Shown: piece by piece, positions 1 through 8,173 of the stretch
Position numbering within the stretch: the first letter of the stretch is position 1
How the letters are laid out: each line of letters begins with the position of its first letter
DNA from: JALYNX01 sp040902845
GTDB lineage: Bacteria > Actinomycetota > Acidimicrobiia > Spongiisociales > ZC4RG35
DNA length: 64,000 nucleotides
Direction of reading: 5' to 3'
Assembly (NCBI GenBank): GCA_040902845.1
Contig: JBBDWM010000041.1
Span: forward strand, 1 to 64,000
Program-made: the position numbers and the translations under genes
The notes under the pieces: model-generated
Told to the model about the DNA's origin: nothing
The model's database searches: none
The model's input: the letters and a program-made list of their open reading frames with translations, nothing else

Positions 1-513
1 GGAGTCCGCGACACCACAAACCTCCGAAACCGTCACCACCGGATCCACCGGAGTCGCTTCCTCGTTGCAGTTCTGGTCGACGGTAAAACCACTCGTCGTC
101 CAGGTTTGCCCACCCTCTACGCCGTTGTCCCAAGGTCCAACAGACAGGGCACGAACCTCGATGCTGTCGCCCAAGTACGGATCTGCGTCGAAGGTTCCGC
201 TGAACCGATAGTTGTTTTCGGCGTTGAAAGCGCCGTTCCCGACCGGGAACCACGATCCCGTGCCGTTCACCCTCACCTCGATGTCGATGTTGGAGTGGCC
301 CGAGCCGCTGCCTCCATCCGTCCTCCAGCTGATCGCGTCGTACTGGATCGCAAGCCTCTGCTCCAGACAAATCTGAAACGCCGATACCTCGGGATGATGG
401 GCGAGAGCCGCCGGGGCGAACACCACCATCATCGACATCAAGACGGCTACCGCAGAGAGTGTCGCAAGCAGACGTTCGAACCCTCGGCGAAGGGGGACAA
501 AGCCAAGACTCAT
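1..513 (-). CDS. Secreted protein, N-terminal part (runs off left edge)
   Basis: An open frame of 171 codons reads from ATG at 513 to the left edge without a stop. It begins with basic residues (LRRGFERLL), then a hydrophobic stretch and an A-L-A cleavage site near residue 38, so it is a Sec signal peptide. The mature part starts HHPEVSAF and contains short extracellular-style segments (NGTGSWFPVG, DNGVEGGQTW). A G-rich Shine-Dalgarno (ttggggggc) lies about 5 nt upstream of the ATG. The gene lies in the same orientation as the LPFTG protein at 877-1542 and behind the same type of leader RNA, so a surface or cell-wall role is likely. The C-terminus, and therefore any sorting signal, is outside the window. 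I do not recognise the family. Confidence 0.8.
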   Translation of the reverse strand, partial: MSLGFVPLRRGFERLLATLSAVAVLMSMMVVFAPAALAHHPEVSAFQICLEQRLAIQYDAISWRTDGGSGSGHSNIDIEVRVNGTGSWFPVGNGAFNAENNYRFSGTFDADPYLGDSIEVRALSVGPWDNGVEGGQTWTTSGFTVDQNCNEEATPVDPVVTVSEVCGVADS

Positions 514-599
514 GAACGCCCCCCAACACAGATGGCGCGCCTATGGCGCGCGTAAGAGTCGATGCCCCAGACGACCAGCGTCGTCTCCAGCCCCTTCAT
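510..599 (-). CDS. Possible 29-residue leader peptide (uORF)
   Basis: An ATG at 599 lies 4 nt after the AUAGGA Shine-Dalgarno that closes the leader RNA 604-696. The reading frame runs 29 codons and its TGA (512-510) overlaps the ATG of the secreted protein at 513 in an ATGA arrangement. In the sister leader the same Shine-Dalgarno serves the main gene directly, so here the small ORF sits exactly where the regulated start would be. That suggests translational coupling to the downstream gene. The peptide begins MKGLETTLVVWG and resembles nothing I know. It could also be chance; the only support is its position. Confidence 0.4.
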   Translation of the reverse strand: MKGLETTLVVWGIDSYARHRRAICVGGRS

Positions 600-603
600 A
601 TCG

Positions 604-696
604 TCCTATCCCTTCATCGTTTGGGACAGGCCGGTCTCACCACTGGCTCCACCAGACCCAGGTGACCGTTTTACAGGTCTGGTTTCAAAGCCTCCC
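604..696 (-). promoter_or_regulatory. Structured leader RNA, copy B (candidate riboswitch)
   Basis: Read on the minus strand this leader has an outer stem (GGGAGGC at 696-690 with GCCUGUCCC), an inner hairpin (CCAGACC/GGUCUGG) whose loop holds CGGUCACC, and a downstream GGUGAGACCG that can pair with that loop as a pseudoknot. The 3' arm CCUGUCCC can instead pair over 8 bp with GGGAUAGG, which contains the Shine-Dalgarno. A second copy at 1549-1642 keeps all these pairings, with a base-pair change in the inner stem. It matches no riboswitch class I can name. Function is inferred from structure only. Confidence 0.6.
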
Positions 697-802
697 TAAT
701 TCCCCTTGGTGGGTGCGACCACTCAGCGTGTTCGTTGACCACCATACTGGCGCGGCCTGGGGCGAAGTCAACAGGTCTTAAGACCCATCGGCTGGTGGCT
801 CA

Positions 803-842
803 GACAAGAACAAAGACCCCGGGAACAGGGCTCCCGGGGTCT
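803..842 (-). terminator. Rho-independent terminator after the LPFTG gene
   Basis: A perfect 11-bp GC-rich stem (AGACCCCGGGA at 814-824 with its complement at 832-842, 7-nt loop) is followed on the minus strand by a T-rich run (TTTGTTCTTGT). It lies 35 bp beyond the stop codon of the gene at 877-1542 and separates that gene from the next leader. Confidence 0.8.
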
Positions 843-876
843 CTAATAGTCAGTGGAGACCTGGCAGATTGCGGTG

Positions 877-1542
<666 letters not shown>

Positions 1543-1548
1543 CGTGTT

Positions 1549-1642
1549 TCCTATCCCTTCATTCTCATGGGACAGGCCGGTCTCACCATTGGCTTTCCCT
1601 CGACCCAGGTGACCGATTACAGGTCGGGGATCAGCGCCTCCC
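1549..1642 (-). promoter_or_regulatory. Structured leader RNA, copy A (candidate riboswitch)
   Basis: This is the second copy of the leader seen at 604-696. The outer stem is GGGAGGC (1642-1636) with GCCUGUCCC (1577-1569 region). The inner stem here is CCGACC/GGUCG-A-GG and differs from copy B by compensatory change. The loop CGGUCACC pairs with GGUGAGACCG. The terminal GGGAUAGGA provides the Shine-Dalgarno 6 nt before the ATG at 1542 and is complementary to CCUGUCCC, so a closed alternative hairpin would block translation. Confidence 0.65.
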
Positions 1643-1779
1643 GTTTTACCCTTGTTGTGACCACTGTTGATCATCGAAAGCACAATAAACGCCGGCACAC
1701 CGCGAATTGCGGCATGAATCACAAGCGTATCAATTTTCGCGATCTAAAGCGAGTTTTCGCGGGTCGGCTGGAGCCGTGG

Positions 1780-3042
1780 TCAGGCCGATTTCTCGGCGGG
1801 CCGGTCGTCTTCGCGAGCCGGGACCAGAGTCGGGTTCACCTTGTTCTCGACCACCTCACGGTCGATGAGCACCTGGTCGATGTCGGTGCGCGACGGAAGG
1901 TCGTACATCGTGTTGAGGAGGACCTCCTCGAGGATCGCTCGCAGACCTCGGGCGCCGGTCCCCCGCTTCAACGCCTGCTCGGCGATCGCGTCCAACGAGT
2001 CGGTGGTGAACACCAACTCGACGTCGTCCATCTCGAACATGCGTGCGTATTGCTTGATGAGTGCATTCTTGGGTTCGGTCAGGATCCTGATGAGCGCATC
2101 CAAATCGAGGTCCTCGACCGTGGCCATCACTGGGAGACGCCCGATGAACTCAGGGATCAACCCGTACTTCATGAGATCCTCAGGCATGACTTGAGTCAGC
2201 AGCTCCGTGGGCCGGCCATCTCTGCGGGACCGCACGTCGGCGCCAAAGCCGACTCCTCGCTTGCCTACCCGGTTGGCGATGAGGTCCTCCAGACCACCAA
2301 AGGCACCGGCGCAGATGAAGAGGATGTTGGTGGTGTCGAGCTGGATGAATTCCTGATGAGGGTGTTTGCGCCCTCCCTGGGGAGGAACGGAGGCCTGGGT
2401 TCCTTCGAGGATCTTGAGCAGAGCCTGTTGCACACCTTCGCCGGAGACATCACGTGTGATCGAGGGGTTCTCGGCCTTGCGTGAGACCTTGTCGATCTCG
2501 TCGATGTAGATGATGCCTTGCTGGGCGCGGTTCACGTCGTAGTCGGCGGCCTGGAGGAGCTTGAGCAGAATGTTCTCTACATCCTCGCCGACGTAGCCGG
2601 CTTCGGTGAGGCTGGTGGCGTCGGCGATGGCGAACGGGACGTTGAGCTGACGGGCCAGGGTCTGGGCGAGCAGGGTCTTGCCCGAACCGGTCGGGCCGAT
2701 GAGGAGGATGTTGGACTTCTGGAGCTCGACGTCTCGCTGTACCTCGCCACTACGAATCCGTTTGTAGTGGTTGTAGACCGCGACCGACAGCTTCTTCTTG
2801 GCTTCTTCCTGTCCGACGACGTAGTCGTCGAGATAGGACTTGATCTCGACCGGCTTGGGGAGTTCGGCGAAGTTGATCTCTTCGGTGGTGGAGAATTCCT
2901 CTTCGATGATCTCATTGCAGAGATCGATGCACTCGTCACAGATGTAGACGCCAGGCCCGGCGATCAGTTTCTTGACCTGCTTTTGAGACTTACCGCAGAA
3001 GCTGCATTTCAACAGCTCGCCGCCCTCACCAAGTCTGGCCAT
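1780..3042 (-). CDS. clpX: ClpX, ATP-dependent Clp protease unfoldase subunit
   Basis: ClpX is the AAA+ unfoldase that selects substrates, including ssrA-tagged proteins, and feeds them to ClpP. The 420 residues are the usual length. An N-terminal C4 zinc-binding domain has Cys 13, 16, 35 and 38. Walker A GPTGSGKT lies at 116-123 and Walker B IIYIDE near 176-181. The ClpP-docking loop appears as GVGFGAD, so the usual IGF is VGF. A GAGGAGG Shine-Dalgarno about 11 nt before the ATG supports the start. It is the last gene of tig-clpP-clpX on the minus strand, 21 bp after clpP. Confidence 0.97.
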   Translation of the reverse strand: MARLGEGGELLKCSFCGKSQKQVKKLIAGPGVYICDECIDLCNEIIEEEFSTTEEINFAELPKPVEIKSYLDDYVVGQEEAKKKLSVAVYNHYKRIRSGEVQRDVELQKSNILLIGPTGSGKTLLAQTLARQLNVPFAIADATSLTEAGYVGEDVENILLKLLQAADYDVNRAQQGIIYIDEIDKVSRKAENPSITRDVSGEGVQQALLKILEGTQASVPPQGGRKHPHQEFIQLDTTNILFICAGAFGGLEDLIANRVGKRGVGFGADVRSRRDGRPTELLTQVMPEDLMKYGLIPEFIGRLPVMATVEDLDLDALIRILTEPKNALIKQYARMFEMDDVELVFTTDSLDAIAEQALKRGTGARGLRAILEEVLLNTMYDLPSRTDIDQVLIDREVVENKVNPTLVPAREDDRPAEKSA

Positions 3043-3063
3043 CCGGTTTGAGACCTCCTCCGT

Positions 3064-3681
3064 CTACTGGGAGGCTACCGCGGCGAGCTCCCGACGGGTG
3101 AGAATTCCGTCGATCACCCCATACTCCTTGGCCGCATCGGCGAGCATCCAGTAGTCCCTCTCGGTGTCCACTGAGATCTTGTCGTATGTCTGGCCGGTGT
3201 GCTCCGCGAGGATGTAGTTGAGCTGCTCGCGCATCTGGACGATGAGCTTGGCCTGTATCTCGATGTCAGACGCCTGACCTTGTGCGCCACCGTGTGGCTG
3301 ATGGAGCATGACTCGGGCGTGAGGGAGAGCGAACCGCTTGCCCTTCGCCCCGCCGGCGAGGATCACCGCTGCCGCGGAAGCGGCCATGCCCATGCAGACC
3401 GTGTTCACGTCCGGCTTTATGTATTGGATGGTGTCGTAGATGGCGAACAGCGAGGTGATCGAACCACCGGGAGAGTTGATGTAGAGGAAGATGTCCTTGT
3501 CGGGATCCTCCGACTCCAGATGGAGGAGCTGGGCCATGATCAGGTTGGCGATCGTGTCGTCGATTGGCGTGCCCAGGAAGATGATGCGGTCCCTGAGCAG
3601 CCGGCTGTAGATGTCGAAGTAGCGCTCACCCCTGCTCGTCTGCTCGAAGACAGTTGGGATGACATAGCTTTCGGCTCTCAT
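3064..3681 (-). CDS. clpP: ClpP, ATP-dependent Clp protease proteolytic subunit
   Basis: This is the serine peptidase of the Clp complex, which forms tetradecamers in the cytoplasm. The 205-residue sequence has the catalytic triad Ser102 (in GMAASAAA), His127 (in RVMLHQP) and Asp176 (in TERDYWM), plus the oligomerisation and oxyanion glycines (SPGGSIT at 70-76). Its ATG overlaps the tig stop by 4 bp (ATGA), so it is translationally coupled to tig. Only one clpP is present here, whereas many actinobacteria carry clpP1-clpP2 in tandem; a second copy may lie elsewhere. Confidence 0.97.
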   Translation of the reverse strand: MRAESYVIPTVFEQTSRGERYFDIYSRLLRDRIIFLGTPIDDTIANLIMAQLLHLESEDPDKDIFLYINSPGGSITSLFAIYDTIQYIKPDVNTVCMGMAASAAAVILAGGAKGKRFALPHARVMLHQPHGGAQGQASDIEIQAKLIVQMREQLNYILAEHTGQTYDKISVDTERDYWMLADAAKEYGVIDGILTRRELAAVASQ

Positions 3682-5075
3682 TCTTCTTCTCCCTCCACGG
3701 CCTCGGCGGTCACGACCTCGGCCTCAACAGGCTCGGCCTCGACCACCTCGGCTTCGTATTCGTTCACTTGCAAGCTCAAATCGATTGGGTTGCCGTCCTC
3801 GTCCACAGGGTTGGCATTCGAGAAGACGACATCCAATGCCCGGTTTCTGAGAATATCACTGGCCAGGGCTAATTCTCGGCCGCTCTCCCGGAACGCCCGG
3901 AGGTAGGCCACCGGATCCCCGGATTGGGTGGCAAGGGACCGCAAGGTCGAGGACAGGTCTTCCTCGGTCACCTCGATGCCTTCCGCCTCGGCCAGAGCCT
4001 CGAGCACCAACTGGTTCCTGAGCGACAGGTCGGCCTGAGCACGAAGGTCAGCGACAAAGACATCCTGATCCGCGCCCGATACCCGGAAGTAGTCATCGAG
4101 GGTGAGCTCGTTCTCCTGGAGCCGATGCAGAAATCGATGCAGGTGATCGTCCATCTCCGCCCTGATCAGACCGTCGGGAAGCTCCACGTCGACCTGGTCC
4201 ACCAGGGTGCTCAATGCCCGCTCGGCAAACTGGCGGGACACCGCCTGGTGCTTGGCTTCGGAAAGACGTTCGCGAAGCTCGGAGTACAACTCCTCTACGG
4301 TCTCGAACTCGGTGTTCTCGTCGACCCAGGCGTCGTCCAACTCGGGGAGAATCCGCTCCTTGACCTCGTTGACGGCCACCTTGAATTGGACTTGTTCTCC
4401 TGCCCTTTCGCCAAAGCCGGCCGGGAGGGGTGCTTCGAACTCGACCCTATCCCCCGCCGAGACACCCGTAAGGTGGTCATCCATCCCCTCGATCAGGAGA
4501 CTTGATCCGACCTCATAGAGAAGGTCGGCCGCTGTCGCTTCAGCCAACTGCTCCTCGCCGCTGCTGGCCGATATGTCCACCGAAACAAAGTCGCCAACCT
4601 CAGCGGACCGCTCTACTTCCTCGACGGTCGCGAATTGCTCGAGCATCCGGATCACCTGGGCTTCCATCTCCTCATCGGTCACGTCAGGAGATGTGACTTC
4701 TATGTCACGACCTTTGTAGGTGGGCAGCTCGATGGTCGGCCACAACGTGACCCGGACCTCGACGTCAACGCCTCCGTCGACCTCGTTGAGACTCTCCAAC
4801 TGTGGGGTCACTGCGGGGCTGATCTCCTCCTCGGTGAGGACCTGAGTCAGAGTCGGCGGCACGAGGTCATCGATGACCTCACTGCGGAGCCGGTCGGCGC
4901 CCACCGCCGCCTCCACGACAGGGAGGGGAGCCCTCCCTGGTCGAAACCCCGGGAGCTTCATGTCCTGGGACAGTTTGCGAGCGGTGGCGGTCTTCCCGGC
5001 TGCGATCTCGTCCTCGGTGAGTCGGAATTTGACCAGTCGCTCGAAAGGGCCGGTCTCGGTGATGGTTGTCGACAT
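3678..5075 (-). CDS. tig: Trigger factor (ribosome-associated chaperone)
   Basis: Trigger factor binds near the ribosomal exit tunnel and has peptidyl-prolyl isomerase activity. The protein is 465 residues, typical for actinobacteria. The N-terminal ribosome-binding domain includes the signature region around KLPGFRPGRAP (residues 40-50). A central FKBP-like domain (about 155-245) and a helical C-terminal domain follow. The C-terminus is a low-complexity acidic tail of Glu/Ala/Val repeats (about 440-465). An AGGAAG Shine-Dalgarno precedes the ATG. It is the first gene of the tig-clpP-clpX operon, just downstream of the tRNA cluster. Confidence 0.95.
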   Translation of the reverse strand: MSTTITETGPFERLVKFRLTEDEIAAGKTATARKLSQDMKLPGFRPGRAPLPVVEAAVGADRLRSEVIDDLVPPTLTQVLTEEEISPAVTPQLESLNEVDGGVDVEVRVTLWPTIELPTYKGRDIEVTSPDVTDEEMEAQVIRMLEQFATVEEVERSAEVGDFVSVDISASSGEEQLAEATAADLLYEVGSSLLIEGMDDHLTGVSAGDRVEFEAPLPAGFGERAGEQVQFKVAVNEVKERILPELDDAWVDENTEFETVEELYSELRERLSEAKHQAVSRQFAERALSTLVDQVDVELPDGLIRAEMDDHLHRFLHRLQENELTLDDYFRVSGADQDVFVADLRAQADLSLRNQLVLEALAEAEGIEVTEEDLSSTLRSLATQSGDPVAYLRAFRESGRELALASDILRNRALDVVFSNANPVDEDGNPIDLSLQVNEYEAEVVEAEPVEAEVVTAEAVEGEEE

Positions 5076-5107
5076 GGTCTTCCTGATTGATGAGGCGGGC
5101 GTAGCGA

Positions 5108-5136
5108 GTAGGCCGCTCGATGCGCGAGCGGCCTAC
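5108..5136. terminator. Inverted repeat between tRNA-His and tig
   Basis: A perfect 12-bp stem (gtaggccgctcg at 5108-5119 and its complement at 5125-5136) with a 5-nt loop lies between the 3' end of tRNA-His and the tig start. It has no clear T-run, so it is either a weak terminator of the tRNA transcript or a processing structure. Confidence 0.5.
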
Positions 5137-5141
5137 CTTCG

Positions 5142-5217
5142 GGTGACCGACGGGATTCGAACCCGCGACGTCCTGGACCACAACCAGGTGCTCTAACCGG
5201 ACTGAGCTACGGCCACC
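5142..5217 (-). tRNA. tRNA-His (GTG)
   Basis: The cloverleaf folds with anticodon loop TTGTGGT (anticodon GTG). The extra 5' G (G-1, position 5217) faces a C73 discriminator (5142), which is the identity feature of tRNA-His. The acceptor stem is complete with one G-U pair. No CCA is encoded. Confidence 0.95.
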
Positions 5218-5238
5218 ATGTCGAATGGGTCGTCCTCG

Positions 5239-5312
5239 CGCCCCCGGGAGGACTCGAACCCCCAACCTGCGGATTAGAAGTCCGCTGCTCTATCCCATTG
5301 AGCTACAGGGGC
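5239..5312 (-). tRNA. tRNA-Arg (TCT)
   Basis: The cloverleaf has anticodon loop CTTCTAA (anticodon TCT), acceptor GCCCCTG/CGGGGGC with one T-G pair and T-loop TTCGAGT. It is 74 nt and in line with the neighbouring minus-strand tRNAs. Confidence 0.95.
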
Positions 5313-5350
5313 AAGGGCTTGGACATCTCGCCCCGATGGGCGACCCATTC

Positions 5351-5422
<72 letters not shown>

Positions 5423-5447
5423 GGGGAGGGTCAGTTTACGGCCTTCG

Positions 5448-5521
5448 TCGGGCTGGTCGGACTCGAACCGACGACCTCGACGTCCCAAACGTCGCGCGCT
5501 ACCAAGCTGCGCCACAGCCCG
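5448..5521 (-). tRNA. tRNA-Pro (TGG)
   Basis: The 74-nt cloverleaf has acceptor CGGGCTG/CAGCCCG, anticodon loop TTTGGGA (anticodon TGG), T-loop TTCGAGT and discriminator A. It is the first of the four minus-strand tRNAs and is divergent from the gene at 5583. Confidence 0.95.
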
Positions 5522-5582
5522 TTGAGCCCTCATCGTAATTCCCCTGCGGTTTCTGTCCCACCCCATCCCTATCTTGGGAAAC

Positions 5583-6302
5583 ATGGGGGTGGGGCCTGAA
5601 CTGGAAGTTCGGATCGGGGCTTGGGACCGCATGTCCCGATGGGAGCGCTCCGAGTTGGGGAAGGACTTGCGTCGAACCGGCCTGTCCTACGCAGAGATCA
5701 TGGACCTGATCCCGGTGAAGAAGTCGACCCTGGCCACCTGGTGTCGCGAGGTGAAGCTGAGTGAGGAGCAGTACGCGTCGATCAAGGAGCGGACCTATGG
5801 CTCCCGGGTGGGCATCCCGGTGGACACCAACTGGAGGCGGCGCGAGGAGATCGAAAGAATCAGGGCTCAAGCCCGCAGCCAAGTTCCCACACTCATCCGC
5901 GACCCGCTCTGGGTAGCGGGGACCATTCTCTACTGGGCTGAAGGAGCCAAGACTCGAAACTGTTTCAACCTGGCCAACGCGGATCCGAGGGCTCTCAGGC
6001 TCTTCGTGTCTTGGGTGCGTGAGTATCTGGACCGAGAAGCTCGGTTCTCCATCCAATTGCACCTCCATCAAGGAAACGATGAAGCACGAGCGATGTCACA
6101 TTGGGTGGCGGAAACCGGGCTCACAGAGGCCAACTTCCATCGCACATTCATCAAGCCCCCGGGCACCGGTCATCGCAAGAACCATCTTGAACACGGCATC
6201 TGCACAGTAAAAGTGCGCGCCTGCTCAGATGCTTGGAACGTGGCGATGGAATGGATCGACACCCTGGCCGGGGACTTGGGTCTAGGTCAGTCCACTAATT
6301 AG
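5583..6302 (+). CDS. HTH protein with LYWAEG-type C-terminal domain, function unknown
   Basis: The protein is 239 residues from the ATG at 5583; TTG at 5574 and ATG at 5631 (MSRWERSELG) are alternatives. The N-terminal 50 residues read as a helix-turn-helix of the kind that counts LRRTGLSYAEIMDLI..KSTLATWCREVKL. The C-terminal half (about 105-235) has the signature ILYWAEGAK, then NADPRALRLFVSW and HRKNHLEHGICTVKV. This combination recurs in uncharacterised actinobacterial proteins and recalls LAGLIDADG-like folds, but I cannot assign catalysis. It sits alone on the plus strand between tRNA-Pro and tRNA-Lys, a typical place for inserted genes. Confidence 0.75.
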   Translation: MGVGPELEVRIGAWDRMSRWERSELGKDLRRTGLSYAEIMDLIPVKKSTLATWCREVKLSEEQYASIKERTYGSRVGIPVDTNWRRREEIERIRAQARSQVPTLIRDPLWVAGTILYWAEGAKTRNCFNLANADPRALRLFVSWVREYLDREARFSIQLHLHQGNDEARAMSHWVAETGLTEANFHRTFIKPPGTGHRKNHLEHGICTVKVRACSDAWNVAMEWIDTLAGDLGLGQSTN

Positions 6303-6311
6303 AATCTCGCC

Positions 6312-6384
6312 GGGCCGCTAGCTCAACTGGCAGAGCAGAGGCCTCTTAAGCCTAAGGTTCCGGTTTCGAATCCCGGGCGGCCCA
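6312..6384 (+). tRNA. tRNA-Lys (CTT), with two stem mismatches
   Basis: The acceptor GGGCCGC/GCGGCCC, D-stem GCTC/GAGC and anticodon loop CTCTTAA (anticodon CTT) are intact. By my fold, the anticodon stem has a G-A mismatch at its top pair and the T-stem closes with T-C instead of the usual G53-C61. It may be a functional but diverged copy. No CCA is encoded. Confidence 0.85.
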
Positions 6385-6421
6385 CTACATAGCCCAGTCT
6401 CTGGGGTACGAGTCCAGACCG

Positions 6422-6450
6422 AGCCCCTGGCAACGCCGGGGGCTTCTCTC
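6422..6450 (+). terminator. Terminator after tRNA-Lys
   Basis: A 10-bp stem (AGCCCCTGGC with GCCGGGGGCT, one wobble pair, 3-nt loop AAC) is followed by TCTCTC. It lies 37 bp after tRNA-Lys and before tRNA-Leu. Confidence 0.65.
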
Positions 6451-6470
6451 ATGGGACAATGTCTGCACAC

Positions 6471-6558
6471 GCGGGTGTGGCGGAACTTGGCAGACGCGCT
6501 GGGTTTAGGTCCCAGTGGACGAAAGTCCGTGGAGGTTCAAATCCTCTCGCCCGCACCA
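6471..6558 (+). tRNA. tRNA-Leu (TAG), CCA encoded
   Basis: This is a class II tRNA with a long variable arm (TGGACGAAAGTCCG region). The anticodon loop is TTTAGGT (anticodon TAG), acceptor GCGGGTG/CGCCCGC and discriminator A. CCA at 6556-6558 is encoded, unlike in the other tRNAs of the window. Confidence 0.95.
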
Positions 6559-6773
6559 GGGTTCCCTGTTGCTCCATCTGAGCCGAAAACCGGACAGCAA
6601 CCCGATTGCAACCCTTCATGCTGTCTCGAACGCGAGGCGAGATGGTCCGAGGTGCCACAGAACGCGAAAACGGGCGTCTCCCCGCAAGCCCGACTGCTCC
6701 CGCATCCAATCATCCCTACCTGTAGGGTCGATGCCGGACTGACGACGGAGGGGACTCGGAGAGGAGGGTCCCA

Positions 6774-8108
6774 ATGCACGAGCGAAGGGTCCGGAAGGCT
6801 CGCGCGGTGAGAAAGCTGTTCTTGGTGATGGCTGTCGCGTTGGCAATGGGCATGGCTCTACCAGCTTTGGCGCAGGGTGGATTCGGAATCGTGGATACCC
6901 AGACCGGCGTCTGGTATCTGCGAGATCCAGGGAACGGTGCCACCACCCAGTTTTTCTACGGCAATCCCGGTGATCTTCCGATGGTGGGTGACTGGGACTG
7001 TGATGGAGACGAGACACCGGGCCTGTATCGACAGGGAGACGGCTTTGTCTACTTGAGGAACTCCAACAGCCAAGGGGTAGCAGACATCAGGTTCTTTTTC
7101 GGCAATCCAGGTGATGTGCCGTTGGCCGGTGACTTCGATAACGACGGCTGTGACACGGTAAGCATCTACCGACCCTCGGAGAGCCGGGTTTTCATAATCA
7201 ACAGGCTCGGGGCCAACGAGGGTGGCCTTGGCGCCGCCGATCACGCCTACTACTTCGGAAACCCTGGGGACAAGCCGTTCGTCGGAGACTTCAACGGGGA
7301 TGGCATCGACACCATCGGCCTGCATCGGGAGTCGACCGGGCTGGTCTACTTCCGTCAAACTCACACTCAGGGCAACGCAGATGCTCAGTTCATCTTCGGC
7401 AATCCCGGTGACAAGATCATGGCTGCCGACTGGACAGCTAATGGAGTGGAGACGGTGGGCCTGCTACGTCCATCGACGAGCACCATCTATCTGAGGCACT
7501 CAAACTCGCAGGGGAATGCCGACTTCACTCTGCTGTATGGACTCCCGACCGGGTTGCCTGTGGCCGGAGAGTTTGGAACGTTGCCTGGCGGAGGGGTCGC
7601 GCCTGCCCCACCTCCCCCCGTGGTGACGTTTGGCAACGGAACTCACCGAGTAGGGATCAATATTCCATCCGGGACCTATCGCAACTTCTCCAGTAGCTTC
7701 TGTTACGGTGCACGACTTTCGGGCCTGGGTGGATCGCTCGACGAGATCATCGGAAACGAGATTGGGCCACCACACATGGTCGTGACTATTCAGCCAGGGG
7801 ACGTTGCGTTCGAGTCCAGTCTTTGCAATCAGAGATGGACAAACAACCTGTCTCCGATCAAGTCACCAACCGATGCATTTTCTGATGGGACATTCTTTGT
7901 TGGCTCAGAGGTGGCCCCAGGGCTGTGGGGATCGACGGTGACTTCTGGATTCTGTTATTGGGAACGAAAGAGTGGATTCAGTTGGACCCTCGATGACATC
8001 ATCGACAACGACATTGTTACCGAGGGAACGGCCTTTGTTCAGGTGTCCCCCTCGGACCTTGGGTTCTTGAGCGATGGGTGTGGGACGTGGACCTACCTTG
8101 GCCCCTGA
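6774..8108 (+). CDS. Secreted propeller-repeat protein with two C-terminal CYWER-type repeats
   Basis: The protein has 444 residues and a signal peptide (about 1-34, ending ALPALAQ). Residues about 35-265 form four repeats of 46-50 residues: F.FGNPGD..hvGDWD.DG.DT.GLYR....VYLRNSN.QG.AD. Each carries a Ca-site-like D.D.DG loop. A half-repeat at each end (VDTQTGVWYLRD at the start, GLPTGLPVAGEF at the end) suggests a closed five-bladed propeller. A Pro-rich linker (about 275-285) leads to two repeats of about 70 residues with GTHRVGINIPSGTY / GTFFVGSEVAPGLW, one CYG/CYW and a final Cys each. Start chosen by a GGAGAGGAGG Shine-Dalgarno. The same propeller is fused to enzymes at 56385, 60662 and 62501. 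Binding role is inferred. Confidence 0.85.
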   Translation: MHERRVRKARAVRKLFLVMAVALAMGMALPALAQGGFGIVDTQTGVWYLRDPGNGATTQFFYGNPGDLPMVGDWDCDGDETPGLYRQGDGFVYLRNSNSQGVADIRFFFGNPGDVPLAGDFDNDGCDTVSIYRPSESRVFIINRLGANEGGLGAADHAYYFGNPGDKPFVGDFNGDGIDTIGLHRESTGLVYFRQTHTQGNADAQFIFGNPGDKIMAADWTANGVETVGLLRPSTSTIYLRHSNSQGNADFTLLYGLPTGLPVAGEFGTLPGGGVAPAPPPPVVTFGNGTHRVGINIPSGTYRNFSSSFCYGARLSGLGGSLDEIIGNEIGPPHMVVTIQPGDVAFESSLCNQRWTNNLSPIKSPTDAFSDGTFFVGSEVAPGLWGSTVTSGFCYWERKSGFSWTLDDIIDNDIVTEGTAFVQVSPSDLGFLSDGCGTWTYLGP

Positions 8109-8137
8109 ACCCGAGGCGACGCGCTTCCTCGGGTTCA
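8106..8137. terminator. Bidirectional terminator hairpin
   Basis: An 11-bp perfect stem (tgaacccgagg at 8106-8116 and its complement at 8127-8137) starts within the stop codon of the plus-strand gene. It lies between two convergent genes, so it may serve both strands. There is no long T-run. Confidence 0.55.
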
Positions 8138-8173
8138 AGTCCTCGGTAGCGGGCCGGCGGCCTGGTCGAAGAT

